NCBI GenBank assembly: GCA_937876195.1
Contig: CALEIK010000003.1
Coordinates: forward strand, 8,446-72,445
From: an uncultured Flavobacteriales bacterium
GTDB taxonomy: Bacteria; Bacteroidota; Bacteroidia; Flavobacteriales_D; Crocinitomicaceae
Direction: 5' to 3'
DNA: 64,000 nt
Positions 9,666 through 19,551 of the stretch are shown one piece after another (position 1 is the first letter of the stretch; each line of letters begins with the position of its first letter). The notes under the pieces were generated by a model. The model saw nothing but the letters and a program-made list of their open reading frames with translations. It was not told where the DNA came from and made no database searches. A program made the translations under genes and the position numbers.

Positions 9666-11222
9666 TTATTGCACTTCTTCGAAAAGTAAATTGGTGTTCG
9701 GATCTAACTCGATGGATTGGATGGTCTTTTTTTCATTGGACTTAAACGTGAATTCAGGTGAGTTGATATCGAAATGCATAACAGTGGATTGACCGTCTGA
9801 GTAATTGACTTTTAACTCCAACGGGAACTGATATACGATACCTTCTTGCACCTGTTCAACAGTGAATCTCATCTTTTTCCCTCTAGTTACCTTCAGTTGA
9901 GGATGCCCGCTGTTGCGCAACCATTGATCAAAAAACGGGGCGAGATCTTGTTCGGATACTTTTGACATAACTTTCTGAAAGTCATCGCTGGAGGCATTTT
10001 TAAACTGATAGTATTGATAGTACAATTGAATTCCTTCCCAAAACGCTTCTTCTCCAACTTTGATACGCAGCATGTGCAAAAACCATGATCCTTTTTCATA
10101 AGCGTTTGGATTCAGCAATTGCATTAAATCAGTGGAAATGGTATCAATAACAGGTAGCTGAGCCTGTTTTGAAAATGAGACAATGCGATTACGGTCCTTC
10201 TTTAGTTGTTCGTTCATTTTAACGCGACCGTATTTATTTTCCAGATGCAAGTTTGTGAAGTACGTAGCAAAACCTTCACTGAGCCATAGGTGTGGCCAAT
10301 CACTTTCTGTAACGCTATTGCCAAACCATTGGTGCGCGATTTCATGGGCAATTAAGTTTTCCATTTTTCCACTTCCTGTGACAGCTCCTTCGTCATAAAA
10401 AATACAACCTGCATTTTCCATGCCTCCAAATCGGGTAGTAGATTGAACATTGTCTAGTTTTTCAAACGGATAAGGACCGATACTTTCAATATAGAAAGCG
10501 AGTGGGTCCTTAGCAACACTCATGTCATAAAAACCGTTGGATGCATCTTCGGGGTATACCCAAGCTTTTAACTCGACGTTAGAGCTGTTTTCTATCGATT
10601 GAGATTCAAAATCCGCTAGTCCAATCACCATCACTTTGGTGGGGAGTAGAATGTCTGATCGGAAAGTATATTTGTTCTGAGAAGCATTCAGTTGATCTAC
10701 TTTTACCATTTTTCCATTCGCAACGCAGTCAAAATGCTTGGGAGCAATAACTGTGTAACTGATAGAAGCTTTATCGGATGGATGGTCTACACAAGCAAAC
10801 CAGTTGTGCGCACGGTTGGGCCAATTGTCACCAAAAAAAGTTCGATTTCCGAATTTATTTTCACCAATCACCAATCCATCCTTTGGAATTCCAGAGAAAT
10901 GAATCGTGTACATCATTATATTCGACATGCTTCCACGCTTGGTGGAAATAAGCAACTGATTGTCCTTTTGCTGAAACGCTACTTCCATACCGCTTTCAGT
11001 GACGGAGGTTACAAGCATCCCAGTACCATCATTATCCTGTGTGACCAAATCAAGTGCAAATTGTTCGCAATTTTGAGTGAACAAAACATGCACGTCTTCT
11101 CGTACCTCAATAACGTTAGATGTGTCTGAAACAGTGATATTCAACTGATAGCTCTGCACGTCAATTTCCTGCGCGAATGCGACTGTATGGATTCCAATAA
11201 AAAAGAGGATGAATTTTTTCAT
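9666..11222 (-). CDS. M1 family aminopeptidase (secreted or periplasmic)
   Basis: A gluzincin peptidase of about 518 residues. I place the start at the ATG at 11222 because it gives a clean signal peptide (M-K-K-F-I-L-F-F... A-F-A-Q); the reading frame stays open 15 codons further upstream, to 11267. The exopeptidase motif G-G-M-E-N-A-G is near residue 264, and the zinc site H-E-I-A-H with the downstream glutamate in W-L-S-E-G-F-A-T-Y (HExxHx18E) is near residue 289. It lacks the long C-terminal helical domain of large M1 enzymes. It should trim N-terminal residues from peptides in the envelope. Confidence 0.9.
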   Translation of the reverse strand: MKKFILFFIGIHTVAFAQEIDVQSYQLNITVSDTSNVIEVREDVHVLFTQNCEQFALDLVTQDNDGTGMLVTSVTESGMEVAFQQKDNQLLISTKRGSMSNIMMYTIHFSGIPKDGLVIGENKFGNRTFFGDNWPNRAHNWFACVDHPSDKASISYTVIAPKHFDCVANGKMVKVDQLNASQNKYTFRSDILLPTKVMVIGLADFESQSIENSSNVELKAWVYPEDASNGFYDMSVAKDPLAFYIESIGPYPFEKLDNVQSTTRFGGMENAGCIFYDEGAVTGSGKMENLIAHEIAHQWFGNSVTESDWPHLWLSEGFATYFTNLHLENKYGRVKMNEQLKKDRNRIVSFSKQAQLPVIDTISTDLMQLLNPNAYEKGSWFLHMLRIKVGEEAFWEGIQLYYQYYQFKNASSDDFQKVMSKVSEQDLAPFFDQWLRNSGHPQLKVTRGKKMRFTVEQVQEGIVYQFPLELKVNYSDGQSTVMHFDINSPEFTFKSNEKKTIQSIELDPNTNLLFEEVQ

Positions 11223-11646
11223 AGTTAAAAGTACAAAAAAGCTTAAACATAAAAGAGGGGTGAACATTAATTTTGTGCATTGACAATGATGAAATTACTG
11301 TTGACCGTATCTGACGCGGTTGATCATCATTTAAACTTCAAAACAATCACTTAAAGTGAACATAGGGTGTAGCCAAATATTCACTAAATATTTTAGAGTC
11401 ATGAATGTTAAACTCACAATAAAGTTCATAGGAGTTATATTTAAAATAAAGCAAAAATTTTTACTTTATCAGCTATTTGCATTGAAGCCTTACGATCAGG
11501 TAGTTAGAATTTGTATCTTGCTCTAACCCCAGCTTTTATTGATGTAATGGCGTTAATTTGTTGGCTTATGATGCAACCAAAAGGTGGATTATAACGTCTA
11601 ATCAACCTATATGCATGCATAATTCTAATCTGAAACTATATTTACT
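11223..11646. other. Intergenic region without a recognised gene
   Basis: These 424 bases separate the divergent M1 peptidase and PKD-protein genes. They are AT-rich, with no ORF of note, no tRNA-like cloverleaf and no strong terminator. Small symmetric motifs are present (CACTT-A-AAGTG near 11350, and ATGCATGCAT near 11612). No exact TAnnTTTG is convincing here. The space must hold both promoters. Confidence 0.6.
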
Positions 11647-14600
11647 ATGAACTATTCAATTTTTATTGTCTCACTTTTCATCACCTTTTTGTCTTATGCT
11701 CAGCCAACTGCTGATTTTACAGCCAACACAACCGAAGTGTGCGTAGGAGACCCTGTCAACTTCACCGATCAATCAACTCCAAACGGTAGTCCTATCGTAG
11801 AGTGGGAATGGGATTTTGGAGATGGGAATTCTTCTGATCAGCAGAACCCTTCACATACCTACGCTGTACCTGGATCATATCCAGTGACACTTGTGGTAAC
11901 TGATCAAAACGACGATGCAGTTTTTGAATTTAAGAATAATTACATTACTGTCCACCCACTACCAGATGCAAGTTTTACACTGGCAGGAAATGCATGTACT
12001 GTGCCTATCGACGTGACATTTACGAATACATCTTCTTCAGGAGGAAACTTTAGCTATGATTGGGATTTTGGAAATGGACAGACTTCAACCGATGAAGATC
12101 CTGCTCCTGTAAATTACGCGTCCGAGGGGACATTTACGGTCGAATTGGTGGTAACGAACACAGTAACCGGCTGTACAAATTCATTCACGCAAGACGTTGT
12201 TGTTTCTGACTATGCGGCAGATTTTGTTATACCAACTGAAGGCTGTGTTGGAGATAATCTTTCATTTCAAGATGCATCAACCGTAGGGACGAATCAGTGG
12301 TCATGGAACTTTGGTGATGGACAAACTTCGAATCAGCAAAATCCTTCACACACCTATGCAAATTCCGGGGTTTTTACGGTAACATTAACGGCTCAAAATA
12401 CAACTTCAGGTTGTACGGATGTAATTACAGAAGACATCACTATTCATGACCTACCGGCACCTGATTTCTCAGCCGACGTAACAGTAGGTTGTGCGCCGTT
12501 GGATGTGAATTTCACCAACAATTCTCCGGGTGGAACAAATTATGATTGGGATTTCGGCAACGGTTCAACATTCAATGGGGAGAATCCACCTGCACAAACA
12601 TATGCAGCGGATGGCTTGTATACTGTTTCACTGACAATGACAGATGCAAACGGCTGTTCCAATGTGGTGACTATGCCTAACTTGATCGAAGTAAGTCAAC
12701 CCGTTGTTGAATTTTCTATGGATGTATACAACGGCTGCGACCCACTTACTGTTCAATTTTCTGAATCGTCTACGTCTCCCGATCCGTTTGGTGACCCAAT
12801 AGACACTTGGACATGGGATTTTGGGGATGGAAGCCCGCTATTCAATGGACAGAATCCCCCTCCGCATGATTACTCGGAGGGTGTATATTCGGTGACATTA
12901 ACCGTAGAAACGCAAAATGGTTGTCAAGCAACATTAACCTACACAGATACAATTCAAGTGGGATCAATACAGAATGTAAACTTTACACTGGATGAAACCA
13001 CGGCTTGTGCGAAAACAGGAGTTGATTTCTTTGACCTTACAACATTCAATGGAAGTCCGGATCCTGAAGACGTAACATACCATTGGGATTTCGGTGATGG
13101 AGGAACGAGTACAGAACAGAATCCAACCCATCCTTATCCAAATGATACAGGGTATTTTGATGTGACGCTCATTGTCACTTGGAGAGGTTGTTCAGACACT
13201 ATGGTAATGATTGATGCCGTATATATTCTCGGGCCAATCTGTAGGTGCACACCTGATGTACCGTTGTTTTGTAATCCGGAATCATTTCCAGTTACTTTAA
13301 ACATGACGGACAATTCTATTCCCGGACTACAATCAGATAGTGTAGAAATGCTTTGGAAGTGGGGTGACGGAACAACCACTTTTTATAGTAATGCTTACCT
13401 CGATGCCACGGGCAGCGGTTCAGCCTCGCATGATTACTTCGACTATGGATCTTATACTGTTGAACAGGTCATCTACAATTATACCACTGGTTGCTCTGAT
13501 AGCACAACACATGTGATACATGTATCATATACAAACGCAAGCTTCGTATTATCCAACGATTCTACTTGTGTGGGCTCACCAATTACTTTAACCAGTACTT
13601 CTGATTCATATTCATCACATCCTTTTGGTACGTTCTCTTACGACATGGGAGATGGTGCTGGTAATAGTCCTTTTGGTACCCCTGCAACATATACTTACAA
13701 TACATCTGGGGCATTCGATATCTTATTAACTGCGACCAACTCGGTAGGGTGTGCGGACACGGCAACAGTTGCCATTACCGCACTCGCTTTACCACAAGCA
13801 AATATTTCACCGTTTGATACTACTGGGTGCGCGCCTGTTACGGTTAACTACAACAACACTTCAACAAGTATTGGAAATGGTGTTCCTCTGGAGAGTTTTT
13901 TCTGGACCTTTCCAGATTTAACGAATCAAACAACAACCGACGTTTCAACGGATGTACAGTTCTCATTCACCACAGAAGGCGTGTTTACCACAAGTTTGGT
14001 CGTTACCGACGAGTTCGGCTGTGTTTCGCCGCAAACAAATGCAACAATGACCATCACCAAACCTACTGCGAATTTTACGCTTGAGGATGTTGTGTGTGAT
14101 GAAGAAGTGTTCACAGCAGCGAACGGAAGTTCAGGAGCGATAGATTACGAATGGTACGTAGGTGGTGCGCTTACTTCTGTAGCCACCAATTTCTCCAGTT
14201 CATTTGATGAAGATACTAGTCCATCGTATAATTCTGTAGAACACGACATTACATTAATTGCCATTGATGCTAATGGTTGTATGGATACAGTCACCCAAGA
14301 AATTGTTGTTTCAATGCCACGAGCAGATTTGATTTACACATTAGATGGTGCCAACGTGAATGGTGCTGGGGAGTATACTTGTCCTCCTGTGTTTGCTGGT
14401 TTTACTGACAATTCTGACACGTATGGTGCAATTGATTCCTGGAGCTGGGTTTTTGGAGATGGAAAAACATCAAGTCTGCAAGATCCAAATAATACATATG
14501 TGTTTGCTGGAACGTACACCGCAAGTTTAGCCATCGTAGATGAATACGACTGTGTAAGTGATACGCTATTGATTGATTTCCTTACTATTTTTGGGCCTTC

Positions 14601-15384
14601 AGGAGAACCTAATTGGACATCTCTCGGAGACATTTGCGGACAGACGTACATTTTTGATGCAGACAATTTAGTAAATGTACATGACATTATTTGGGACCTT
14701 GGAGATGGGAGTATCGTTAATGATACAAATGCATTCAACTATACCTATACATCGTACGAGACATTTTCCCCTACTGCAACAATCGTAGATTCCTTAGGAT
14801 GTGAAGTTCTTTACAACTTACCAGATATTACGGTTATAAATAATGGACTCGACGCGTTTTTCACGGCAACTCCTCAAGAAGGGCCGATGGGAAGCACCTT
14901 CACCTTTGAAGATGGATCGACGTTTACTGCGGCTCCAATTGTAAGTTGGACATGGGTGATAAACGGTGATACGCTATACGCATTGAACGGCAATGATATC
15001 TCGCAATCATTCGGTCTTCCTGGGGATTATTATGTTACCTTGATTGTGTCTGATGCCAACGGTTGTGTCGACAAGTATACTTCGTTCGTAACAATTACAG
15101 ATGAGTTTCACTTACCCAATGTGATTACCACGAATGGAGATGGGGTGAATGAGTTTTTCATTCTACCAGCGGATATTTTTAGTTCGTTTGACATTGTGAT
15201 TCTGAACAGATGGGGGAATGTGATCTATGAAAGAAACGGTGCTACGGGTGTCCTCCTTTGGGATGGTACGAGCAACGGTAACAGAGTGAATGATGGGGTC
15301 TACTTCTATCTTTTAAGAGGAACGATTGTGAATGGAGAAGAGGCGAAGAAGCATGGAAATGTTACGGTCGTGAATGGACCGTAA
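11647..15384 (+). CDS. Giant PKD-repeat adhesin-like protein with T9SS type B sorting domain
   Basis: A 1245-residue secreted protein. The signal peptide ends S-Y-A-Q (residue 19). About thirteen PKD-like repeats of roughly 85-100 residues follow, most with W-x-F-G-D-G ... N-P-x-H-x-Y cores; later copies (about residues 730-860) are divergent. Residues about 1155-1245 are the gliding-motility-associated C-terminal domain (T9SS type B): T-T-N-G-D-G-V-N-E-F-F, then N-R-W-G-N-V-I-Y-E and L-W-D-G-T-S-N-G ... D-G-V-Y-F-Y. It should be exported by the type IX system and displayed or released as a surface fibre or adhesin. A beta-barrel protein gene follows 93 bp downstream. Confidence 0.93.
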   Translation: MNYSIFIVSLFITFLSYAQPTADFTANTTEVCVGDPVNFTDQSTPNGSPIVEWEWDFGDGNSSDQQNPSHTYAVPGSYPVTLVVTDQNDDAVFEFKNNYITVHPLPDASFTLAGNACTVPIDVTFTNTSSSGGNFSYDWDFGNGQTSTDEDPAPVNYASEGTFTVELVVTNTVTGCTNSFTQDVVVSDYAADFVIPTEGCVGDNLSFQDASTVGTNQWSWNFGDGQTSNQQNPSHTYANSGVFTVTLTAQNTTSGCTDVITEDITIHDLPAPDFSADVTVGCAPLDVNFTNNSPGGTNYDWDFGNGSTFNGENPPAQTYAADGLYTVSLTMTDANGCSNVVTMPNLIEVSQPVVEFSMDVYNGCDPLTVQFSESSTSPDPFGDPIDTWTWDFGDGSPLFNGQNPPPHDYSEGVYSVTLTVETQNGCQATLTYTDTIQVGSIQNVNFTLDETTACAKTGVDFFDLTTFNGSPDPEDVTYHWDFGDGGTSTEQNPTHPYPNDTGYFDVTLIVTWRGCSDTMVMIDAVYILGPICRCTPDVPLFCNPESFPVTLNMTDNSIPGLQSDSVEMLWKWGDGTTTFYSNAYLDATGSGSASHDYFDYGSYTVEQVIYNYTTGCSDSTTHVIHVSYTNASFVLSNDSTCVGSPITLTSTSDSYSSHPFGTFSYDMGDGAGNSPFGTPATYTYNTSGAFDILLTATNSVGCADTATVAITALALPQANISPFDTTGCAPVTVNYNNTSTSIGNGVPLESFFWTFPDLTNQTTTDVSTDVQFSFTTEGVFTTSLVVTDEFGCVSPQTNATMTITKPTANFTLEDVVCDEEVFTAANGSSGAIDYEWYVGGALTSVATNFSSSFDEDTSPSYNSVEHDITLIAIDANGCMDTVTQEIVVSMPRADLIYTLDGANVNGAGEYTCPPVFAGFTDNSDTYGAIDSWSWVFGDGKTSSLQDPNNTYVFAGTYTASLAIVDEYDCVSDTLLIDFLTIFGPSGEPNWTSLGDICGQTYIFDADNLVNVHDIIWDLGDGSIVNDTNAFNYTYTSYETFSPTATIVDSLGCEVLYNLPDITVINNGLDAFFTATPQEGPMGSTFTFEDGSTFTAAPIVSWTWVINGDTLYALNGNDISQSFGLPGDYYVTLIVSDANGCVDKYTSFVTITDEFHLPNVITTNGDGVNEFFILPADIFSSFDIVILNRWGNVIYERNGATGVLLWDGTSNGNRVNDGVYFYLLRGTIVNGEEAKKHGNVTVVNGP

Positions 15385-15477
15385 AGGAGCGTAGTAGGCA
15401 GTGCTTTCAGCTGGAATGTGTTTGGCGCGATTATTGTTAAATATCGAAATTAGTGTGAAATACTTAAACTGAGTGTT

Positions 15478-16287
15478 ATGAAACGATTTTTACTTCCTAT
15501 CATTTGCCTTCTTCCTTTCTTTCAATTTGCGCAAACAGAGCACAATGCACAAGTTGGACTTTTTGTCACTTCAGAAGTTCCGTTTCGATCTGAAATGCCC
15601 AAAATGAGTACGAATGTTGGAATTGGAGCACAATTCGCCTACAAGCCAATAGCTAGGGTACCAGTATTTTTAGAGTTAAGAGGTAATCTTGGAATGTACA
15701 ATTCTCAGAATAGAGATGTCACGTACTTATTTAGCGATGGTTCTGCAACCTACACGGATGTTACTTTTACCAGTCAGATGCACAAGCTTCAGTTGGGCAC
15801 AAAGATTTACTATACAAGTTTTTACCGTCCAGTGCGCGCTTATGTTACTCCACAAATTGGTTATAATTATATGAAAACGCGTATGCGGATTGCAGATCCA
15901 ATGGATGAAGACGATTGTCGTCCATTAGAGAATAGAATTCGCCACCGCTCTGCTGGTTGGACGTACGGAGCGGAGATAGGAGTAGAGTTGGACATGAAAA
16001 AAATATTTTCAGGCAATGATCGTCCTGAACAACGAATGTACATTTCAGCTTCATACATGGGAAGTTTCCAAGAAATGGATTACATCAATGTGAAATACAT
16101 GGAGGAAGAGGCACATGGTGTTGCAGATGAGCACGACCATTCGCAAATGGGTGAAGATGGACGACCGCTCAATACACAATTTATCAACTTAACGTCAGGC
16201 ACTACGCACGAGCATAAAATTGCTGAAATTTACAATTCACACCTGCGTTTTATTAGCATCAACGTAGGGTATGTGTGGTATTTTTAG
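15478..16287 (+). CDS. Outer-membrane beta-barrel protein
   Basis: A 269-residue protein with a signal peptide ending F-A-Q (residue 19) and alternating amphipathic strands. The C-terminal strand ends in a terminal aromatic (Y-V-W-Y-F), as in outer-membrane barrels. It resembles the generic Bacteroidota barrel fold rather than PorP/SprF, although it follows a type B T9SS cargo gene where PorP/SprF proteins often sit. A loop near residues 208-240 is rich in His and acidic residues (H-G-V-A-D-E-H-D-H-S), with H-E-H further on; metal binding there is possible but unproven. Function unknown. Confidence 0.75.
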   Translation: MKRFLLPIICLLPFFQFAQTEHNAQVGLFVTSEVPFRSEMPKMSTNVGIGAQFAYKPIARVPVFLELRGNLGMYNSQNRDVTYLFSDGSATYTDVTFTSQMHKLQLGTKIYYTSFYRPVRAYVTPQIGYNYMKTRMRIADPMDEDDCRPLENRIRHRSAGWTYGAEIGVELDMKKIFSGNDRPEQRMYISASYMGSFQEMDYINVKYMEEEAHGVADEHDHSQMGEDGRPLNTQFINLTSGTTHEHKIAEIYNSHLRFISINVGYVWYF

Positions 16288-16389
16288 GTTTTTCATACTT
16301 GAATTTAAATCACGTGTATCCAATATCGATGTATTGGAGGGGTGAAGATTTGGGTCGGTTGAATAGAATATTTTCACTACCTTGTACGT

Positions 16390-16677
16390 ATGAACATCAA
16401 AGACCTACATCTAGAGAACAAGGAACTTTCCGTAGCACATCTTAAGAAATCGGGAGAAGGATTTGTAATAAGTATACACTTGAAAGAAGGTGGAGAGCTA
16501 AAGAAACATACTACCGCCGTGCCAGCATTATTGGTGTGCATTTCTGGAAAAACCTGTTACGAAACAATTAAAGGCGAAAAAGTGTTGCTGCAGTCAGGCG
16601 ATTACGTCCACATCGAACCCCATGTGGAACATTGGCTGATTGGATTGTACGAAAGCGACTTATTGTTAATGAAATAG
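16390..16677 (+). CDS. Small cupin-domain protein
   Basis: A 95-residue protein made of a single cupin barrel: L-K-E-G-G-E-L-K-K-H-T-T-A at residues 36-48 corresponds to cupin motif 1, and G-D-Y-V-H-I-E-P-H-V-E-H-W near 75-87 to motif 2. It keeps several His residues that could bind a metal. Enzyme or sensor role unknown. It is separated by about 100 bp from both neighbours, so it is probably transcribed alone. Confidence 0.8.
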   Translation: MNIKDLHLENKELSVAHLKKSGEGFVISIHLKEGGELKKHTTAVPALLVCISGKTCYETIKGEKVLLQSGDYVHIEPHVEHWLIGLYESDLLLMK

Positions 16678-16781
16678 GGCAGAAAGAGTTTACTTACACA
16701 TGTTTTCTCAAACGCTATTGCTCGTTCTACGATTTTTTTTACGTATCTTAGATGTAACGCAAACAAACACCATAAGGAGCT

Positions 16782-17105
16782 ATGGAAGATTTACCCAATG
16801 GATATACAACTGTCAGCGAGGCACTGAACGACCTCAAGAAACGTGGATACACCAGAGATTTTAATTTGCACCCTGAAGAGGAGTGTATAATTTGTGCGGA
16901 AACCCACGAACAGTTATCACCTGATCACTTTTTGATTGATGCGATGTACCGTTTTGAAGGCGATACGGATCCAGGGGATGAGGCAATCGTTTACGCAATT
17001 GCTTCCGACGATTACGAAGTAAAAGGGGTACTTGTCAATGCCTACGGTATTTATGCTGATCCAACAGCGGCAAAAACGATTAAACGTTTGAAATTGAGAG
17101 AATAA
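16782..17105 (+). CDS. Small conserved Bacteroidota protein, function unknown
   Basis: A 107-residue soluble acidic protein. Its pattern (T-V-S-E-A-L-N-D-L-K-K-R-G-Y-T-x-D-F-N-L at residues 9-28, and D-P-G-D-E-A-I-V-Y-A-I near 66-76) is one I associate with a small conserved Bacteroidota family that is sometimes labelled phosphoribosylpyrophosphate synthetase-like. The length and motifs do not support that enzyme activity. It ends 3 bp from the convergent J-domain gene. Confidence 0.7.
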   Translation: MEDLPNGYTTVSEALNDLKKRGYTRDFNLHPEEECIICAETHEQLSPDHFLIDAMYRFEGDTDPGDEAIVYAIASDDYEVKGVLVNAYGIYADPTAAKTIKRLKLRE

Positions 17106-17107
17106 TT

Positions 17108-17554
17108 CTACTCAACACTTCCTCTCTTCGATTTTCGGTACAAATAAGAATTGTAAATGCTTCGTTTTGCGAAACGCACTTGTTTATCCGATTGAACCAG
17201 TTTCACATACACCGATCGTGGAACTCCAAAATATTCATAGGTAGATCCATCTGTGAAGGTCATTTCTAAAAGCAATCCTTTGTGTTTAAAATCGTCAATT
17301 CCCGATTCCATGATTGTTTTTGTGTATTCTTCCAAGTTTGCTGCCTTCGTTTCAGGCGCGATGCTCACCAAAAAGTGATACCCATCAATAATGCGTTGTC
17401 CCATTATTTCAGCTTCTGCCTTCAAAGGATTGTCGTCTTGAAATTTGTCAGGATGCCATTCCTTCACCAATGTACGGTACGTTGTTTTCAGTTGTTTTAA
17501 CTCCAACTCACCGTCGATTTGGAACATTTTTTTGTATTCGTTTACGCGTTTCAT
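17108..17554 (-). CDS. J-domain/KTSC-domain fusion protein
   Basis: A 148-residue protein. Residues 1-70 form a DnaJ-type J domain with the diagnostic H-P-D in W-H-P-D-K-F near residue 35, which would stimulate Hsp70 (DnaK) ATPase. Residues about 95-143 match the KTSC domain, named for its occurrence at the C-terminus of a lysyl-tRNA synthetase: F-T-D-G-S-T-Y-E-Y-F-G-V-P and Y-N-S-Y-L-Y-R-K. This is a co-chaperone architecture whose client is unknown. It is convergent with the preceding small gene. Confidence 0.88.
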   Translation of the reverse strand: MKRVNEYKKMFQIDGELELKQLKTTYRTLVKEWHPDKFQDDNPLKAEAEIMGQRIIDGYHFLVSIAPETKAANLEEYTKTIMESGIDDFKHKGLLLEMTFTDGSTYEYFGVPRSVYVKLVQSDKQVRFAKRSIYNSYLYRKSKRGSVE

Positions 17555-17679
17555 GAACTCTAAATGGGGAAATTGTACTACTATGATTTATTTATTGCGG
17601 TGCAAAGCTAGTCTATTTCCAATCAACTACGTACGAGATGATCAAATTTTATGCTTTGAGTTGTGAATTGAACACCGAT

Positions 17680-18132
17680 TTATAGGACATCAATCAATTC
17701 TACTTCAAAAACAAGCACCGTGTTTCCAGGAATTGATGAATTTCCTTCAGGACCGTAACCCAAAGCAGAAGGAACAAGCAAAATACCATTTCCCCCTTCT
17801 TTGAAGTAGGGTATTCCTTCGGTCCAACCCTTGATAACACCTTGTAAATTGAATTCAATTCCCGATGGAGAGCTTTCATCAAATACTGATCCACTGGTAA
17901 AGTACCCTTTGTATGCAACACGGACGTTTGAGTTGCTGGTGCAAGCGAGACCAGTGCCTGGATTGTTAATCACCACGTACAAGCCTGAGCCAGTAGCGAT
18001 GGCATTGAGACCATGATCACTGATGTATTGTTGAATAATTTCTTCGTCTTTTTCGGCTTGCTTTTCGACGTCTTTCTTTTTGCAAGCTCCGATTACAAGT
18101 GCAAGAATTAGCAACGTAAATATGTATTTCAT
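17680..18132 (-). CDS. FKBP-type peptidyl-prolyl isomerase lipoprotein
   Basis: A prolyl isomerase of 150 residues. I use the ATG at 18132 because it yields a standard lipoprotein signal (M-K-Y-I-F-T-L-L... I-G-A-C, Cys17); the frame is open 11 codons further. The FKBP fold spans about residues 55-150, with the motifs V-x-Y-K-G-Y, V-F-D-E-S, G-V-I-K-G-W-x-E-G-I, and G-Y-G-P-E-G followed by S-I-P-G-N-T-V-L-V-F-E-V-E-L. It should fold proteins in the periplasm. It lies downstream of a sensor kinase on the same strand, 73 bp away. Confidence 0.92.
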   Translation of the reverse strand: MKYIFTLLILALVIGACKKKDVEKQAEKDEEIIQQYISDHGLNAIATGSGLYVVINNPGTGLACTSNSNVRVAYKGYFTSGSVFDESSPSGIEFNLQGVIKGWTEGIPYFKEGGNGILLVPSALGYGPEGNSSIPGNTVLVFEVELIDVL

Positions 18133-18205
18133 GATCTGTGAATTAACTTTCTTAACGAAAAACAAAAATAGCCTTTATTTTGATGTTTGAAAACTCCATT
18201 TCTGT

Positions 18206-19390
18206 TTATTCAGAGGCAATCGGAAATTCAATGCGAATGAGCGACTTATTTCTTTTAAACGTCCCATCTAATTGGTCGGTGAGCAAGTCGAGCAGTTCTA
18301 ATCCAAATCCATTTTTATCCTGCTCTTTCCAAGTTCCAGAGTCAAAGTAGTTCAGTACCACAAAATTGTTCACGTCTGTGGTGAACGAGATGGTAATAAC
18401 TCCAGATTCATCGTCTCTAAACGCATGCTTAATAGAGTTGGTAATCAATTCATTGATAATTAATCCAAGAGGAACCACTGTCTTTAAATCTAATTCTTCA
18501 AGGTTGGAGCTAAGGTCAATTTTAATGTTGGAGTTATTGGTATGAAGACTTTTAATGTCGTCAATGAGTGAGCTAATGTATTTATTGAACTCAAGACGCG
18601 ACAATTCTCCAGTTTGATATAACTTCCGGTGAATCATAGAAATCGTCATGATGCGATTGATGGCTTCATTAAAGTGCAATTTGGTTTCCTCAGAGTCTGT
18701 TTCTGCATTTTGCATACGTAGTAAGCTCACTACAATTTGCAGGTTGTTTTTCACGCGATGATGAACCTCCTTGAGTAAGGTGACATTCTCTCGGTTTTTT
18801 TGAGCCAGTTGTCGGTTGGCATCATTGAGTTCTTTGCCTACATAACTGTGGTAACGTATATTTTCAAAAATTAGATATGCCATAATGAAGAAGGCAAAGA
18901 CCATTTCAATCGCCACAACGACTAATTCCATATTCGTTAAGGGTCGCACTAATTCAAGGTGTGTATTTAAACCAAAAAGAATGAAGCAGACTAAACCAAC
19001 GAGATGCAGAATAACGAAAAATATGGCAAAACGTTTAGAAAGGCCAATGAACGCAAATAGTATAATGCACATCATCCAGACAATATCACTGTAATGCATC
19101 GTATGCAGTATCGTATTCATCGAATAGATGACCAAAATGCTTGCGCTGAAGGTGAAAATCCAAAAGACAGCCTTCGATTTTTTTGTTCGGTACAAGTAAA
19201 TCAGGGAAGTAATGGAAAGTAAGAAGACGATCAGATAAATGACAAAGCCTGTGAACTCTATATTGACAAAAAGTGCAGAGAGAATTCCAAAAATAAAAGC
19301 GAATGCAACAGATAATCTCCACGCAAGTTTGTATCTGCCAGATACATAGAAGTCAGACGTAAAAGAAGTATTAGGATTGAGCCAATTCAC
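18206..19390 (-). CDS. Membrane sensor histidine kinase, HisKA_2 type
   Basis: A kinase of about 394 residues. I place the start at the GTG at 19390 (M-N-W-L-N-P-N-T); a TTG at 19459 would add 23 residues, and a stop lies immediately before that. About six hydrophobic helices span residues 25-190 with no large periplasmic sensor domain. The HisKA_2 dimerisation/phosphoacceptor motif E-V-H-H-R-V-K-N-N-L-Q follows near residue 215, then an HATPase domain with I-I-N-E-L-I-T-N-S-I-K-H-A. No response regulator is adjacent. It probably senses a membrane or intracellular cue. Confidence 0.9.
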   Translation of the reverse strand: MNWLNPNTSFTSDFYVSGRYKLAWRLSVAFAFIFGILSALFVNIEFTGFVIYLIVFLLSITSLIYLYRTKKSKAVFWIFTFSASILVIYSMNTILHTMHYSDIVWMMCIILFAFIGLSKRFAIFFVILHLVGLVCFILFGLNTHLELVRPLTNMELVVVAIEMVFAFFIMAYLIFENIRYHSYVGKELNDANRQLAQKNRENVTLLKEVHHRVKNNLQIVVSLLRMQNAETDSEETKLHFNEAINRIMTISMIHRKLYQTGELSRLEFNKYISSLIDDIKSLHTNNSNIKIDLSSNLEELDLKTVVPLGLIINELITNSIKHAFRDDESGVITISFTTDVNNFVVLNYFDSGTWKEQDKNGFGLELLDLLTDQLDGTFKRNKSLIRIEFPIASE

Positions 19391-19551
19391 AGGCCATAAA
19401 TATAGAAAAATTGATGTGCAGAGATGAAAACAGGCGGAAATATTTTTGAAGACCAGCAACGAGATTCATTCATCATTAATTTAAACCACTTGTCCATTCT
19501 ATTTTGGTTTGCACAAGAAAATGTATAATTTTAAAAACACAAATTTAAATT

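Noticed and set aside
10692..11129. 145-residue ORF on the plus strand
   Set aside because: It is antisense to the M1 peptidase gene, has no recognisable domain or promoter, and the peptidase frame is clearly real.
11223..11646. tRNA or other RNA gene in the 424-bp gap
   Set aside because: No acceptor/T-loop consensus or paired cloverleaf arms could be found.
14334..14738. 134-residue ORF on the minus strand
   Set aside because: It is antisense to the PKD protein and its Ser/Thr/Pro-rich composition mirrors the repeats on the other strand.
16320..16337. Palindrome CCAATA-TCGATG-TATTGG
   Set aside because: It is short, stands alone in an intergenic gap and has no second copy that I noticed.
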